A stretch of DNA of 34,553 nucleotides from NCBI GenBank assembly GCA_044375975.1, contig JBILLQ010000034.1, positions 1 to 34,553 of the forward strand. The letters are read 5' to 3'. The translations under genes were made by a program, and so were the position numbers. Below are positions 19,717 to 27,277 of the stretch, piece after piece. Under the pieces are notes generated by a model that worked only from the letters and a program-made list of their open reading frames with translations, ran no database searches and was not told where the DNA came from. Within the stretch, counting starts at the first letter, position 1. Each line of letters opens with the position of its first letter. This DNA is from UBA5018 sp044375975 (GTDB taxonomy: Bacteria; Cyanobacteriota; Cyanobacteriia; PCC-6307; Cyanobiaceae).

Positions 19717-22700
19717 ATGGAAACCGTCAGCCGCCTGGTTAATCGTCCGCCGGTGCCCCTGCCGGCAGCGGCGGCGCCGGTGGCTAGTGCCTGCATCAAG
19801 GTGGCCCACCCGGTCCGCGCCCAGTGCCAGTCGCTGCGCCTCTCCAGCCCCGGCGACGCGGCGGAACTCGAGGCGCGCAGCGTCGCCCGCCAGGTGGTCA
19901 GCATGCCGGCCCGCCAAACGGCCAGCCGCCCCGGCACCCTGCGCAGCCCGGCGACGCTGGCCCGCAGCCAAGCCACCGCGCCAGCCCAGGCCGCCCCGGC
20001 ACCAGCCGCCCCAGCGGCGCGGCTGAGCCAACCGACCAACGGCGGTGAAGCCCTGCCTGAAAGCCTGCGCCGCGACATGGAGCCGCGCTTCGGCGCCGAT
20101 TTCAGCCGCATACGGATTCACCGCGACGTGCGGGCGGCCCAGGCCAGCCGCCAGCTCAACGCCGCCGCCTTCACCATCGGCCACCAGATCTATTTCGGCC
20201 AGGGCCAGTGGCAGCCGGACAGCGCCGCCGGCCGCGAACTTATCGCCCATGAACTAACCCACACCATCCAGCAGGGTGCCGCCGGCCAGATCCGGCGCAG
20301 CGGACCAACCGCGGTGGCGGTCAACAGCCCGCCGGCCGTGCAACGCCTGGGCATGGGCGATGCGCTCAATTACTTCGCCGATGCCGCCAATGCCATTCCC
20401 GGCTACACGCTGCTGACGCTGATCATCGGCCGCAACCCGATCAACATGCAGGTGGTGGAGCGCAACGTGACGAACGTGCTGCGCGCCTTCATCGGCCTCA
20501 TCCCCGGCGGCGAAATCCTGTTCCAGGTGCTGCAGCGCTACGGCGTCGTCGACCGCATCGGCAACTGGGTGAACACGCAGACCGCCGCGCTGGGCCTGAA
20601 CTTCCAGACCGTGCGCGACGCCTTCGTGCGCTTCACCGGCAGCCTCGGCTTCAGCGCCATCTTCGACCCCGGCGAGGTGTGGCAACGGGCGCTCACCATC
20701 TTCATGCCGATCCTCGGCCGCATCACCGGCTTTGTCGGCGGGCTCGTCACGCAGGCCGTCATCTGGCTCAAAGAGACCTTCATGGAGCCGCTGTCTGGCT
20801 TCTGCCGCCAGATCCCCGGTTACGGCCTGGTCACGGTGATGCTCGGCCGCGACCCCTTCACCAACGCGCCGGTGCCGCGCACCGCGCTGCCGGTGGTGCG
20901 CGCCTTCGCCGAGTTCATCCCCGACGGCACCGAGAAGGTCGACCAGCTGGTGCAGTCGGGCGCACTGGAGCGTGCCTACACCTGGTTCCAGCAGGAGACC
21001 GGCGCGCGCAATCTCACCTGGGCCCGCGTCACTGGCACCTTCACCGCCGCCTGGGCCACGCTGCAGTTAAGCGACGTTCTGCACCCCATCGACACGATGC
21101 AACGGATGGTCGGCCTGTTCCGGCCGCTGTTCGTGGATCTGGTGAGCTTCGCTGGCGCGGCGCTGATGAAGCTGCTGGAGCTGATCTATGAAGCCGCGAT
21201 GGGCGCCGGCGGTCGCCGCATCCTGGACATCCTGATGCGGGCGCGCAGCACCTTCATCGTCATCATCCGCAATCCGGTGGGCTTCCTGCGCAACCTGCTG
21301 GGCGCGGTGGGCCAGGGCGTACGCCAGTTCATGAACAACATCCTGGGCCACTTGCGCGACGGCGTGATCGCCTGGCTCACCGGCCCGGTGGCGCGCGCCG
21401 GCATCCAGGTGCCCGAGCGCTGGGACGCGCGCGGCATCATCTGGTTCGTGCTGCAGATCCTGGGCCTGACCTGGGCCAACGTGCGCGGCAAGCTGGTGCG
21501 CCTGATCGGCGAGCCGGCGATGGCAACGCTGGAAGGCGGCTTCGCGCTCATCAATGACATCCGCGAGCGCGGCCTCGTCGTCGCTCTGCGCGAACGGGTG
21601 ACGGAGTTCTTCGGCAACCTGCGCGAAAGCGCGCTCGGCGCCATCCGCAGCTTCATCCAGGAGCGCATCGTGATGGCCGGCATCACGCAGTTGCTGTCGA
21701 TGCTGATTCCCGTGGCCGCCATCATGCAGGCCATCCAGAAGACCTACACGACGATCCAGTTCTTCATCCAAAAGATCAACCAGATCCTGGACTTCGTCGA
21801 GTCGATCGTGAACAGCATCGCCGCCATCGCCTCGGGGGCCATCGGCGCGGCGGCCACCTTCGTGGAGCGCACGATGGCGCGCACGATCCCGGTGATCCTG
21901 GACTTCCTGGCCCGCTTCATCGGCCTGGGCGACGTGGGCGCGCAGGTGCAAACGACGATCCGCAACCTGCAAGGGGCGGTGGACCGGATGCTGGATCGGG
22001 CGGTGGATTGGATACGGAACCAGGCGCGGAATCTGGCGAGCCGGGCGCTGGGGGGGGATCCGACGGCGCCTTCTGGTGAGCGGGTGCGCAATGCGCTGCG
22101 CGAGGCCATTCCCATCGTCAATCGCTACGCCGGCCGTCCGGTGGGCGCGCTGGTTCTCAGGCCGCTGCTGCTGCCTGTAAAGCTTCGGCACCGACTCAGC
22201 CGGCTCGACGTCGTGCCTCAAGGCACATTGTGGGCGGTGGCTGCAGCAGCCAGCCCGGAAGTCATTGAGCCGACGACGGCGCAGGTGGCTGCCGGCACGC
22301 CGGCTACGGGCTCTCCGAGAACGCGCATAACCTTTGCCGGCGTCAACGGCTTGGGGTTCGGGGTTCACATGCTGGCAGATCCGGTGGGACCCGACCATCT
22401 AGCGGGTACCTCCGTATCGCAATCCTTGAGACTGGAACTGCGCGAAGGCGGTGGCTCGCGAGCCGGCATGGTCAGCATCGCGTCACGACAGGGTCTGTAC
22501 CGATTGGGCCACCTGCTCAATCGTTACCTGGGCGGACCAGGCAACGACTGGCGCAATCTCACCCCCATCACGCCGTCCGCCAACACGTCGCACTACTACG
22601 CGGTGGAAAACCGACTCAAGGCGCTGGTCAACGAACAGACCCCGAGGCGTTGGGTTCGGTACGAGGTAACTGCCCAATACACCGGTCAGGCTGCACTTCC

Positions 22701-22890
22701 GGCGGGCAATCCAAGTCCGGTTAATCCTTTCGAGGCGCAGTTCGCCGCAAGGCTGAGATGGAGCTACCAGCTCAAGAAGCAACGTGTTTCGGACCCCACT
22801 CAACTGGAAGACGACACGGCGGCTGTGGGTGCCATTCCCGCCAGCGATACCGGCTTCGTCGAGAGCGTCTCTCAGGGCTATCCGACGTGA
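19717..22890 (+). CDS. DUF4157-containing eCIS effector candidate with C-terminal nuclease-like domain
   Basis: A 1057-residue protein. Residues 1..110 are an Ala/Pro/Arg-rich leader of low complexity. About 110..188 is DUF4157, from LPESLRRDMEPRFGADFSRI to LIAHELTHTIQQ, with the HExxH motif at 178..182. A long helical, hydrophobic-patterned middle contains an internal duplication (IPGYTLLTLIIGRNP near 227 and IPGYGLVTVMLGRDP near 366). Near 929..975 the motif GHLLNRYLGGPGNDWRNLTP followed by TPSANTSHYYAVENRLK resembles DNA/RNA non-specific endonucleases of the Endonuclea_NS_2 kind. DUF4157 is a known marker of eCIS cargo. No signal peptide is present, in keeping with loading inside the cell. 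The nuclease call is motif-based. Confidence 0.8.
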   Translation: METVSRLVNRPPVPLPAAAAPVASACIKVAHPVRAQCQSLRLSSPGDAAELEARSVARQVVSMPARQTASRPGTLRSPATLARSQATAPAQAAPAPAAPAARLSQPTNGGEALPESLRRDMEPRFGADFSRIRIHRDVRAAQASRQLNAAAFTIGHQIYFGQGQWQPDSAAGRELIAHELTHTIQQGAAGQIRRSGPTAVAVNSPPAVQRLGMGDALNYFADAANAIPGYTLLTLIIGRNPINMQVVERNVTNVLRAFIGLIPGGEILFQVLQRYGVVDRIGNWVNTQTAALGLNFQTVRDAFVRFTGSLGFSAIFDPGEVWQRALTIFMPILGRITGFVGGLVTQAVIWLKETFMEPLSGFCRQIPGYGLVTVMLGRDPFTNAPVPRTALPVVRAFAEFIPDGTEKVDQLVQSGALERAYTWFQQETGARNLTWARVTGTFTAAWATLQLSDVLHPIDTMQRMVGLFRPLFVDLVSFAGAALMKLLELIYEAAMGAGGRRILDILMRARSTFIVIIRNPVGFLRNLLGAVGQGVRQFMNNILGHLRDGVIAWLTGPVARAGIQVPERWDARGIIWFVLQILGLTWANVRGKLVRLIGEPAMATLEGGFALINDIRERGLVVALRERVTEFFGNLRESALGAIRSFIQERIVMAGITQLLSMLIPVAAIMQAIQKTYTTIQFFIQKINQILDFVESIVNSIAAIASGAIGAAATFVERTMARTIPVILDFLARFIGLGDVGAQVQTTIRNLQGAVDRMLDRAVDWIRNQARNLASRALGGDPTAPSGERVRNALREAIPIVNRYAGRPVGALVLRPLLLPVKLRHRLSRLDVVPQGTLWAVAAAASPEVIEPTTAQVAAGTPATGSPRTRITFAGVNGLGFGVHMLADPVGPDHLAGTSVSQSLRLELREGGGSRAGMVSIASRQGLYRLGHLLNRYLGGPGNDWRNLTPITPSANTSHYYAVENRLKALVNEQTPRRWVRYEVTAQYTGQAALPAGNPSPVNPFEAQFAARLRWSYQLKKQRVSDPTQLEDDTAAVGAIPASDTGFVESVSQGYPT

Positions 22891-23330
22891 TGAAGGCACT
22901 TGCCGAGTTAGGGCCTAACCCCACGACGCTCGCGCACTTCCGCGACTCGCACGGGCGTGAATCCGTGATGGTCTGCGGCTGCGGGCCATCGCTGAGGGTG
23001 CCGCCTGGCGGCCTGCCCACCATCGGCGTCAACGACATCGGCCGCCCCTTCACCCCCATTCACCCCGTGGTCGTCAACCCGCCGGGCCAGTTCCGCAGCG
23101 ACGGCTTCCAGTACGTCCGCGTATCGCAGGCCAAGACGTTGTTCACACAGCTCGACCTCGGTCGCACCGCCCGTGGTGTGCTTCCCGCTCGGGCAGTACG
23201 GCGACACCGACAACGACAACGACGGCGACGTGCTGCACCACACCCAGAACTCCCCCTACGTGGCTGTCTGCCTGGCCGCGTACATGGGTGCTGCGCACAT
23301 CGGCCTCATCCCCCCTCTGCCCAGGAAAAC
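22890..23330 (+). pseudogene. MptE/DUF115-like Rossmann protein, frameshifted and truncated
   Basis: The ATG shares its A with the effector's stop codon (TGATG). The frame reads ESVMVCGCGPSLRVPPGG, GLPTIGVNDIGRPFTPIHPV and QAKTLFTQLDLG. At about 23158 the same protein continues in another frame with VVCFPLGQYGDTDNDNDG and QNSPYVAVCLAAYMGAAHIG, and then stops matching near 23330. The GCGPSL...IGVND pattern and the NSPYVA...G..IGLI pattern fit DUF115/MptE-like or glycosyltransferase-like Rossmann proteins, whose usual length is well beyond what remains. It may be a former operon partner of the effector. Confidence 0.55.
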
Positions 23331-23565
23331 GCTACCAGCACCGACCATTAATCCGTTGCACTCGATATTGGCGGAAACAGACCAGATCGCCGGATAGCGC
23401 GTCTTACCCTGGCCTGGAAAGACGTAACTAGGCATCTCGCCCGGCTGCGGCATGGGTAGTTCGAAGGCAACACCCTGTGATTGCCCTGCAGCAAGCAGAC
23501 GATCGAGATCGATCGTCTGAACATACTTGTAGAGCCAGCTATCAGGCAAACGTCTAGGCAGGCCA
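23326..23565 (-). pseudogene. protein-like remnant of unknown family
   Basis: The minus-strand frame across this stretch reads LPDSWLYKYVQTIDLDRLLA, AFELPMPQPGEMPSYVFPGQ and KTRYPAIWSVSANIE. Its composition looks like real protein rather than a shadow frame, but it has no start of its own and is cut at both ends by unrelated fragments. I do not recognise the family with any confidence. It could be part of a secreted or metallopeptidase-associated protein, but that is a guess. Confidence 0.3.
23497..23518. repeat. perfect 22-bp palindrome
   Basis: The left arm AGACGATCGA and its exact reverse complement TCGATCGTCT are separated by two bases. The site lies inside the remnant on the minus strand. 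It might be a binding site of a dimeric DNA-binding protein or simply chance in codons rich in GATC. Confidence 0.5.
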
Positions 23566-23619
23566 TCTAAGGACCCAATGATAAATGCTGAGCACTGGCA
23601 ACAGCTGGACTGATTTACA

Positions 23620-23707
23620 AACCTTCCTATAGGCGAAGCTGGGGGAGGCGTCATCGTGCATGCCGAGATCGCGCACCGCGACGGCATGGAGGCCCCATCC
23701 CAGAGCG
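23620..23707 (-). pseudogene. DUF5615 PIN-like toxin remnant
   Basis: In minus-strand frame GLHAVAVRDLGMHDDAS matches the conserved core of DUF5615 (PIN-like toxin, normally about 110 residues, core GH.A..VRDLGL.DA.D). The N-terminal part with the catalytic Asp-rich LIDENLS segment is missing, and the sequence turns into unrelated text after the core. It lies directly downstream of the DUF433 remnant, the usual order for this toxin-antitoxin pair. Confidence 0.6.
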
Positions 23708-23914
23708 TCATCCCACCAGCACGGGATGATCAATCTCCCGCGCTGCATAGCCCAAGGCGGACTTCAAGTCCTCCGGTTCCAGATCGGGGAAATCGGCCAG
23801 GATCTACTCGCTGCTCTGCCCAGCGGCAAAGAGCGCAAGGATGTCCTGCACACGGATCCTCATACCGCGGATGCAGGGCCTGCCGCCACACTGATCGGGG
23901 TTGTGGGTGATGCG
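23708..23914 (-). pseudogene. DUF433 antitoxin gene with internal stop codon
   Basis: The minus frame reads ITHNPDQCGGRPCIRGMRIR, VQDILALFAAGQSSE, a TAG at 23804..23806, then ILADFPDLEPEDLKSALGYA and AREIDHPVLVG before TGA. This is DUF433 almost end to end. The TAG stands where the family has Gln, a single C-to-T change. The start codon is also lost, because TAG precedes ITHNPD at 23915..23917. DUF433 proteins are antitoxins of DUF5615 toxins, whose remnant follows. Confidence 0.75.
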
Positions 23915-23949
23915 CTAGCTCCCACCGATCAGGATCGCTATCAACGCCA

Positions 23950-24445
23950 GCCATTGATGGACCTGGATATCGCTGGCCCCGATGGGCTGGCCCTGGCTGG
24001 GGCCCACGAACCATTGCTGAGCGCCATCGCGGCGGCGGCAGCCAATACCGATCGCCATGGTGTGCCGCGCCGCTGGTTCGATGCCATGGCGGCAGCCGGA
24101 CTGCTGGGCAGCCCCCTGACACCTCCGGCCCTGCAGGATCGCTGGCTGGAGCCTGTCGCCTGCGGCCAAGCTTTGGCAGGTGTGGCCTTCGCGCATCTGC
24201 GCAGGGCCGGGGCACCAAACCCGCTCGATGGACGGCTCGATTGGATCACCTCCTGGGACATCGCCGATCTGGTGCTGCTCTGCCTCCGTTGTGTCGATGG
24301 GACGGAACTTGCCGACGGCCAGGTGCTGTTCGTGGAGGATTTCAGCATCTGGAGCGACGCCTGCGGGAGGCCAGCTTCCTGCTGGTGCAGGCCCAAACGG
24401 CTGACTCGCGCAGAGCATCCCTCGATCTGCTGCTCCACTCCTCCT
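23950..24445 (+). pseudogene. acyl-CoA dehydrogenase-like remnant with internal deletion
   Basis: The frame ending near 24336 reads TDRHGVPRRWFDAMAAAGLL, GQALAGVAFAHLRRAGAPNP and LDWITSWDIADLVLLC, which resembles the N-terminal and middle parts of acyl-CoA-dehydrogenase-like proteins. Homology resumes in another frame at about 24350 as RRLREASFLLVQAQTADSRR and ASLDLLL, which belongs to the C-terminal helix. About half of a normal gene is missing between the two. The family name is from memory of similar proteins in high-GC Synechococcus/Cyanobium genomes. Confidence 0.5.
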
Positions 24446-24668
24446 TCCACCAGCACGGTCACCAGTAGCCAGGGCGGTGATGACAACTACGCAAGGATCG
24501 CCTGCTGGAGCGTGGCTTCTGCCAGGCCGAGGGCCGCAATGGCGGTTAGGGGTGCCCCTGGGACCCTTGGGGCTATCTAACGCTCTCCTTCAGCGGTGGT
24601 AAGCAACCCCGCACTCAGCACTGTAGATTTGTCCTGGTCCGCTGCAAGAGGATTGCTAGGCTCCTCCC

Positions 24669-26198
24669 TCAAGACAGACCTTTAGTTCCTGTCGTCGATG
24701 CACCCTTCATTTCGATCTCAGTTATATTTGTCCCCGAAAAATCCGCTCCATCGAGGCTTGAATTCCTAAAGTTAGCCCTTGGCAACACTGCTTGTTTTAC
24801 TTGTGCTCCCATCATTACGGCGTCTTCAAAGTTCGCCTCTTCACCTGTAGCGCTATCAAACAAAGACTGGACAAGGCTTGCCTTGCTAAAGTCTGCTTTG
24901 TGTATTTTGGCAGCAATAAATGAGGCACTGTAGGCCCTTATTCCATGAAAATTTCCTCGAATCATCCGTGCGCCCGAAAATCTACAATGATTTGCTGAGC
25001 AGCTAGTAAAGCGTGAATCCGCAATGTCGCTTTCCTTAAAGTTGGTATTGTCTAATATGCAGTTATCAAACACAATTCCATGACCTGTAATTCTACGGAA
25101 ACTAGAATCATGTAAAATGCAATTCCTGAATTCCCAGGCAGACATGATCAGATCATCCAGTATAATTCCTGAAAAGTTGGCTTCATGTATAATAACAGGA
25201 TTGCCATCTCTAGACATTAATTTTAGCGTTGTCTCGACTGCGCTTAAAAGGTTGCGATACGTTGAAGCGGCCTTGTCTTTCTCTTCCGCTAAATCCTTAT
25301 TTTGCTGGGATATAGTTTGCTCCCGAGAGGAACTTTCAAGGAATTCTAGCCTCGTCCTTACGCTTTCTATATGTCGTTTGCCAAAAGAGCTATCTCGCCA
25401 TTTTACGAGATATGATTTTGGCATGTCTAGTAGTTCACTGACTTTATCAGTGTCGATTCCTTGAGCCAGAAGTTTTCCTGCAATCAGCTTTTTCTGATTA
25501 TCTAGCCTAATTGATAAGTCGCATAGCAAGTCTATCGACTTCTGCTTGTTGAGGGCAATTGTAGAATATAGAGTATCAAGTACTGATTGGTCGCGCTCGT
25601 GCTTGATAAAGTTAATGAGGTAGGCGATTGACGAAGCATATTCACCCAAGGCCTGGATAGTGGCTGCTCGTATTGCAGGGCTCTCATTCCCTAATTCACT
25701 CAGAAGACGAGAAACTCTATCACTTTTTGAAGCAGCCTCTTGGGCAGATATGGCTTTTGCACTGCTTTGCTGAGACTGCAATGCGCTCCAAAACGAAACA
25801 ATAGCCGCGATTAGCGCGATAAAAATAGGGCCTACTTGATATAGAGGTTCAGAATCAATGGATGAAATCTCTTTTCGTAATTTCTGTATTTCTAATGTCG
25901 TTTTATCCTGTGTTAGCTTCTCCTCGATTGTTGTGGCTGATGCGACATGGTTGAATCCTAGGTGAAAAGCAAAAATTAAGGCGCATGGAATTAACCAATA
26001 AATGCTTTTCCCCAGGCTTGCAGATCTAACCTCTTTTTTGATAGTCTTCGCAATATATTCCAGTAAGTCTCTTGCCTTTCTCGAAGTGCTAGCACGAAGG
26101 AAGTGAGCTAGATACAGATTCATTGGAGCCTGCCAAATCTCTGAGGTTTCGCCTCCTCTAGGCTGGTGTGGTTCGCGGGCATGACGACAAGTATTCAT
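24669..26198 (-). CDS. two-TM membrane protein with HEAT-like and pentapeptide-repeat domains
   Basis: A 509-residue protein, intact, and visibly AT-richer than its surroundings. TM helices are likely at about 65..85 (IYWLIPCALIFAFHLGF) and 121..139 (GPIFIALIAAIVSFWSAL), with a charged helical link between them. Around 160..235 a HEAT-like stretch (PAIRAATIQALGEYASSI) is seen. About 335..500 is a pentapeptide-repeat solenoid (ANFSGIILDDL, CRFSGARMIRGNF, ADFSKASLVQSLF, ANFRNSSLDGADFSG). The ATG at codon 26 (26123) may be the true start, since the first 25 codons look non-coding. Its function is unknown. The base composition and an attC-like site upstream suggest a captured cassette gene. Confidence 0.8.
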   Translation of the reverse strand: MNTCRHAREPHQPRGGETSEIWQAPMNLYLAHFLRASTSRKARDLLEYIAKTIKKEVRSASLGKSIYWLIPCALIFAFHLGFNHVASATTIEEKLTQDKTTLEIQKLRKEISSIDSEPLYQVGPIFIALIAAIVSFWSALQSQQSSAKAISAQEAASKSDRVSRLLSELGNESPAIRAATIQALGEYASSIAYLINFIKHERDQSVLDTLYSTIALNKQKSIDLLCDLSIRLDNQKKLIAGKLLAQGIDTDKVSELLDMPKSYLVKWRDSSFGKRHIESVRTRLEFLESSSREQTISQQNKDLAEEKDKAASTYRNLLSAVETTLKLMSRDGNPVIIHEANFSGIILDDLIMSAWEFRNCILHDSSFRRITGHGIVFDNCILDNTNFKESDIADSRFTSCSANHCRFSGARMIRGNFHGIRAYSASFIAAKIHKADFSKASLVQSLFDSATGEEANFEDAVMMGAQVKQAVLPRANFRNSSLDGADFSGTNITEIEMKGASTTGTKGLS

Positions 26199-26282
26199 AT
26201 TAATTTACAATAATGATGCATTTAATGGGCTGGCTTTGGTCGTAAACGCGCTTCAGGATGCAGGCCACTTCGCAAGCAGTGC

Positions 26283-26374
26283 GCCTAACGCTGCCCCTGA
26301 GTGGCAGGTAGGAAGCTTGCGGTGGCGTAGCAGGGAGTTTATGGCGGCCTGTCCACTCAAGGGGCTGGTTGGAA
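26283..26374 (-). repeat. attC-like integron recombination site
   Basis: A 92-bp imperfect palindrome. The left end GCCTAAC (RYYYAAC consensus; read on the minus strand it is GTTAGGC, a perfect G|TTRRRY crossover site) pairs with the right end GTTGGAA. The inner arms CTGCCCCTGAGTGG and CCACTCAAGGGGCTG pair with single-base bulges, the typical attC layout. The DUF2442 stop codon falls inside the right arm, as cassette genes often end inside their attC. The minus-strand translation of this palindrome (QPLEWTG, LPLRGSVRR) is commonly mis-annotated as a hypothetical protein. Confidence 0.65.
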
Positions 26375-26626
26375 AGTGCTCTTCGCCCGTAGAGGAAACC
26401 TCTCAGGATGGCGTATCGACTCGACAGATACGTCAATATCTAAGTCAGGCCAAAACAGGTGGTCGGCCGTAGGCCGCAGGACATTGAGGATCTGCTGAAT
26501 CGTGGCTGCCTTGAACCAAGGAAACTCTGAGTACGGAAGTGCAAGCTCCTCATCATCAAGAAGTATCCAGACGCAATATCCAGAAACATTGGTGACCTCA
26601 GCCCCCGAAGTGGTTGTTCCAAGCAT
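26357..26626 (-). CDS. DUF2442 protein, partner of DUF4160
   Basis: An 89-residue protein with the DUF2442 signature: YCVWILLDDEELALPYSEFP, WFKAATIQQ and HLFWPDLDIDVSVESI. It starts inside the end of the DUF4160 gene (29-bp overlap), the standard arrangement of this pair, which behaves as a putative toxin-antitoxin module with the DUF2442 protein as likely antitoxin. The last codons run into the attC-like site. The gene appears intact; the C-terminal RFPLRAKSTFQPAP is encoded by the palindrome and probably not family sequence. Confidence 0.75.
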   Translation of the reverse strand: MLGTTTSGAEVTNVSGYCVWILLDDEELALPYSEFPWFKAATIQQILNVLRPTADHLFWPDLDIDVSVESIRHPERFPLRAKSTFQPAP

Positions 26627-26837
26627 CAGTGATCTCCTTTTTGCGGGTCTTGATGAGGCGCTCTGCCTCTTTCATCTTTGCCGAGCCTAGCCCGATATTG
26701 CGGGCGAGTTCAATGGTCGGTTCTAGCCAGAACTTCGCCTCCCCATCCGGGTGGCTGACATGGATGTGCCTACGGCTTTCTTCTCGAGAGAAGAAGAAAA
26801 ACCGAAATTCTCCTTCTCGGAAGACGGTTGGCGACAA
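26598..26837 (-). CDS. DUF4160 protein, putative toxin partner
   Basis: A 79-residue protein with the whole DUF4160 signature: SPTVFREGEFRFFFFSREE, HIHVSHPDGEAKFWLEPTIE, LARNIGLGSAKMKEAERLI and DAWNNHFG. The start codon is TTG, fixed by where the family begins. No strong ribosome-binding site is visible. DUF4160/DUF2442 pairs are frequent small mobile modules, and this one sits immediately 5' of an attC-like site, so a gene cassette is likely. Molecular activity is not established. Confidence 0.75.
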   Translation of the reverse strand: MSPTVFREGEFRFFFFSREESRRHIHVSHPDGEAKFWLEPTIELARNIGLGSAKMKEAERLIKTRKKEITDAWNNHFGG

Positions 26838-27135
26838 ACAGGCCCCCCCACATGCTTCTCACCATAGCCTCGCTTCGTCCACTGAGAAGGGGAAAAGCTC
26901 CTGCAGCCGATCTCACAGATTCAGGCAAGGAGCCATGCGTATAAGGCTGTTTGCATCTTTCCAACGCTTTCTTAGCTGGTTCCGTGAACCAGGGCATATG
27001 AGCCACTCCTTTCCGTGAACCACGGCGAACTGGCCTCGGCAGGTCTTTGATATCCCTGATCCCGCATACGATCTCGCGACAGGCCTGCTCAAGATAACCA
27101 TGGTTCACGGGTCCGATAACCACATGTTCAGTACG
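26838..27135. other. stretch between integrase remnant and DUF4160 gene, nothing recognised
   Basis: The minus strand is open across most of this stretch (VNHGYLEQACREIVCGIRDI, PWFTEPAKKALERCKQPYTH), but I recognise no family in it. The only known neighbours are the integrase end on one side and the DUF4160/DUF2442 cassette on the other, so an attI site could be expected here; none could be recognised. Confidence 0.4.
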
Positions 27136-27277
27136 CTACACAATGTCCGCTGGACTGCGTACCCCGAGGGGGCCTCGGTTGAGGACATGGGTGTAAATCA
27201 TTGTGGTGCTCACATCCCGGTGGCCCATCAGTTTTTGGATGATGCGGATGTCTTTGACCCCGCTCCAGCAACTGGGT
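27136..27277 (-). pseudogene. integron-type tyrosine integrase, C-terminal remnant
   Basis: The minus frame reads VKDIRIIQKLMGHRDVSTT followed by MIYTHVLNRGPLGVRSPAD, ending IV and a stop codon. This is the C-terminal box of IntI-type integrases: LxGH followed by STTMIYTHVLNRG, holding the last His and the nucleophilic Tyr. Just upstream, TQLLERG continues the homology in another frame, so there is a frameshift near 27257. The N-terminal three quarters, including the first catalytic Arg, are missing; the 5' end merges into WD40 repeats. Confidence 0.65.

Noticed and set aside
24545..24581. Hairpin GTTAG...CTAAC near the end of the pentapeptide gene, considered as a third attC
   Set aside because: The polarity is wrong: attC sites have AAC on the left and GTT on the right of the palindrome on either strand. 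No T-run follows, so it is not a clear terminator either.
26200..26436. 78-residue minus-strand open frame reading QPLEWTG and LPLRGSVRR
   Set aside because: This is the translation of the attC-like palindrome, a well-known source of false hypothetical proteins.
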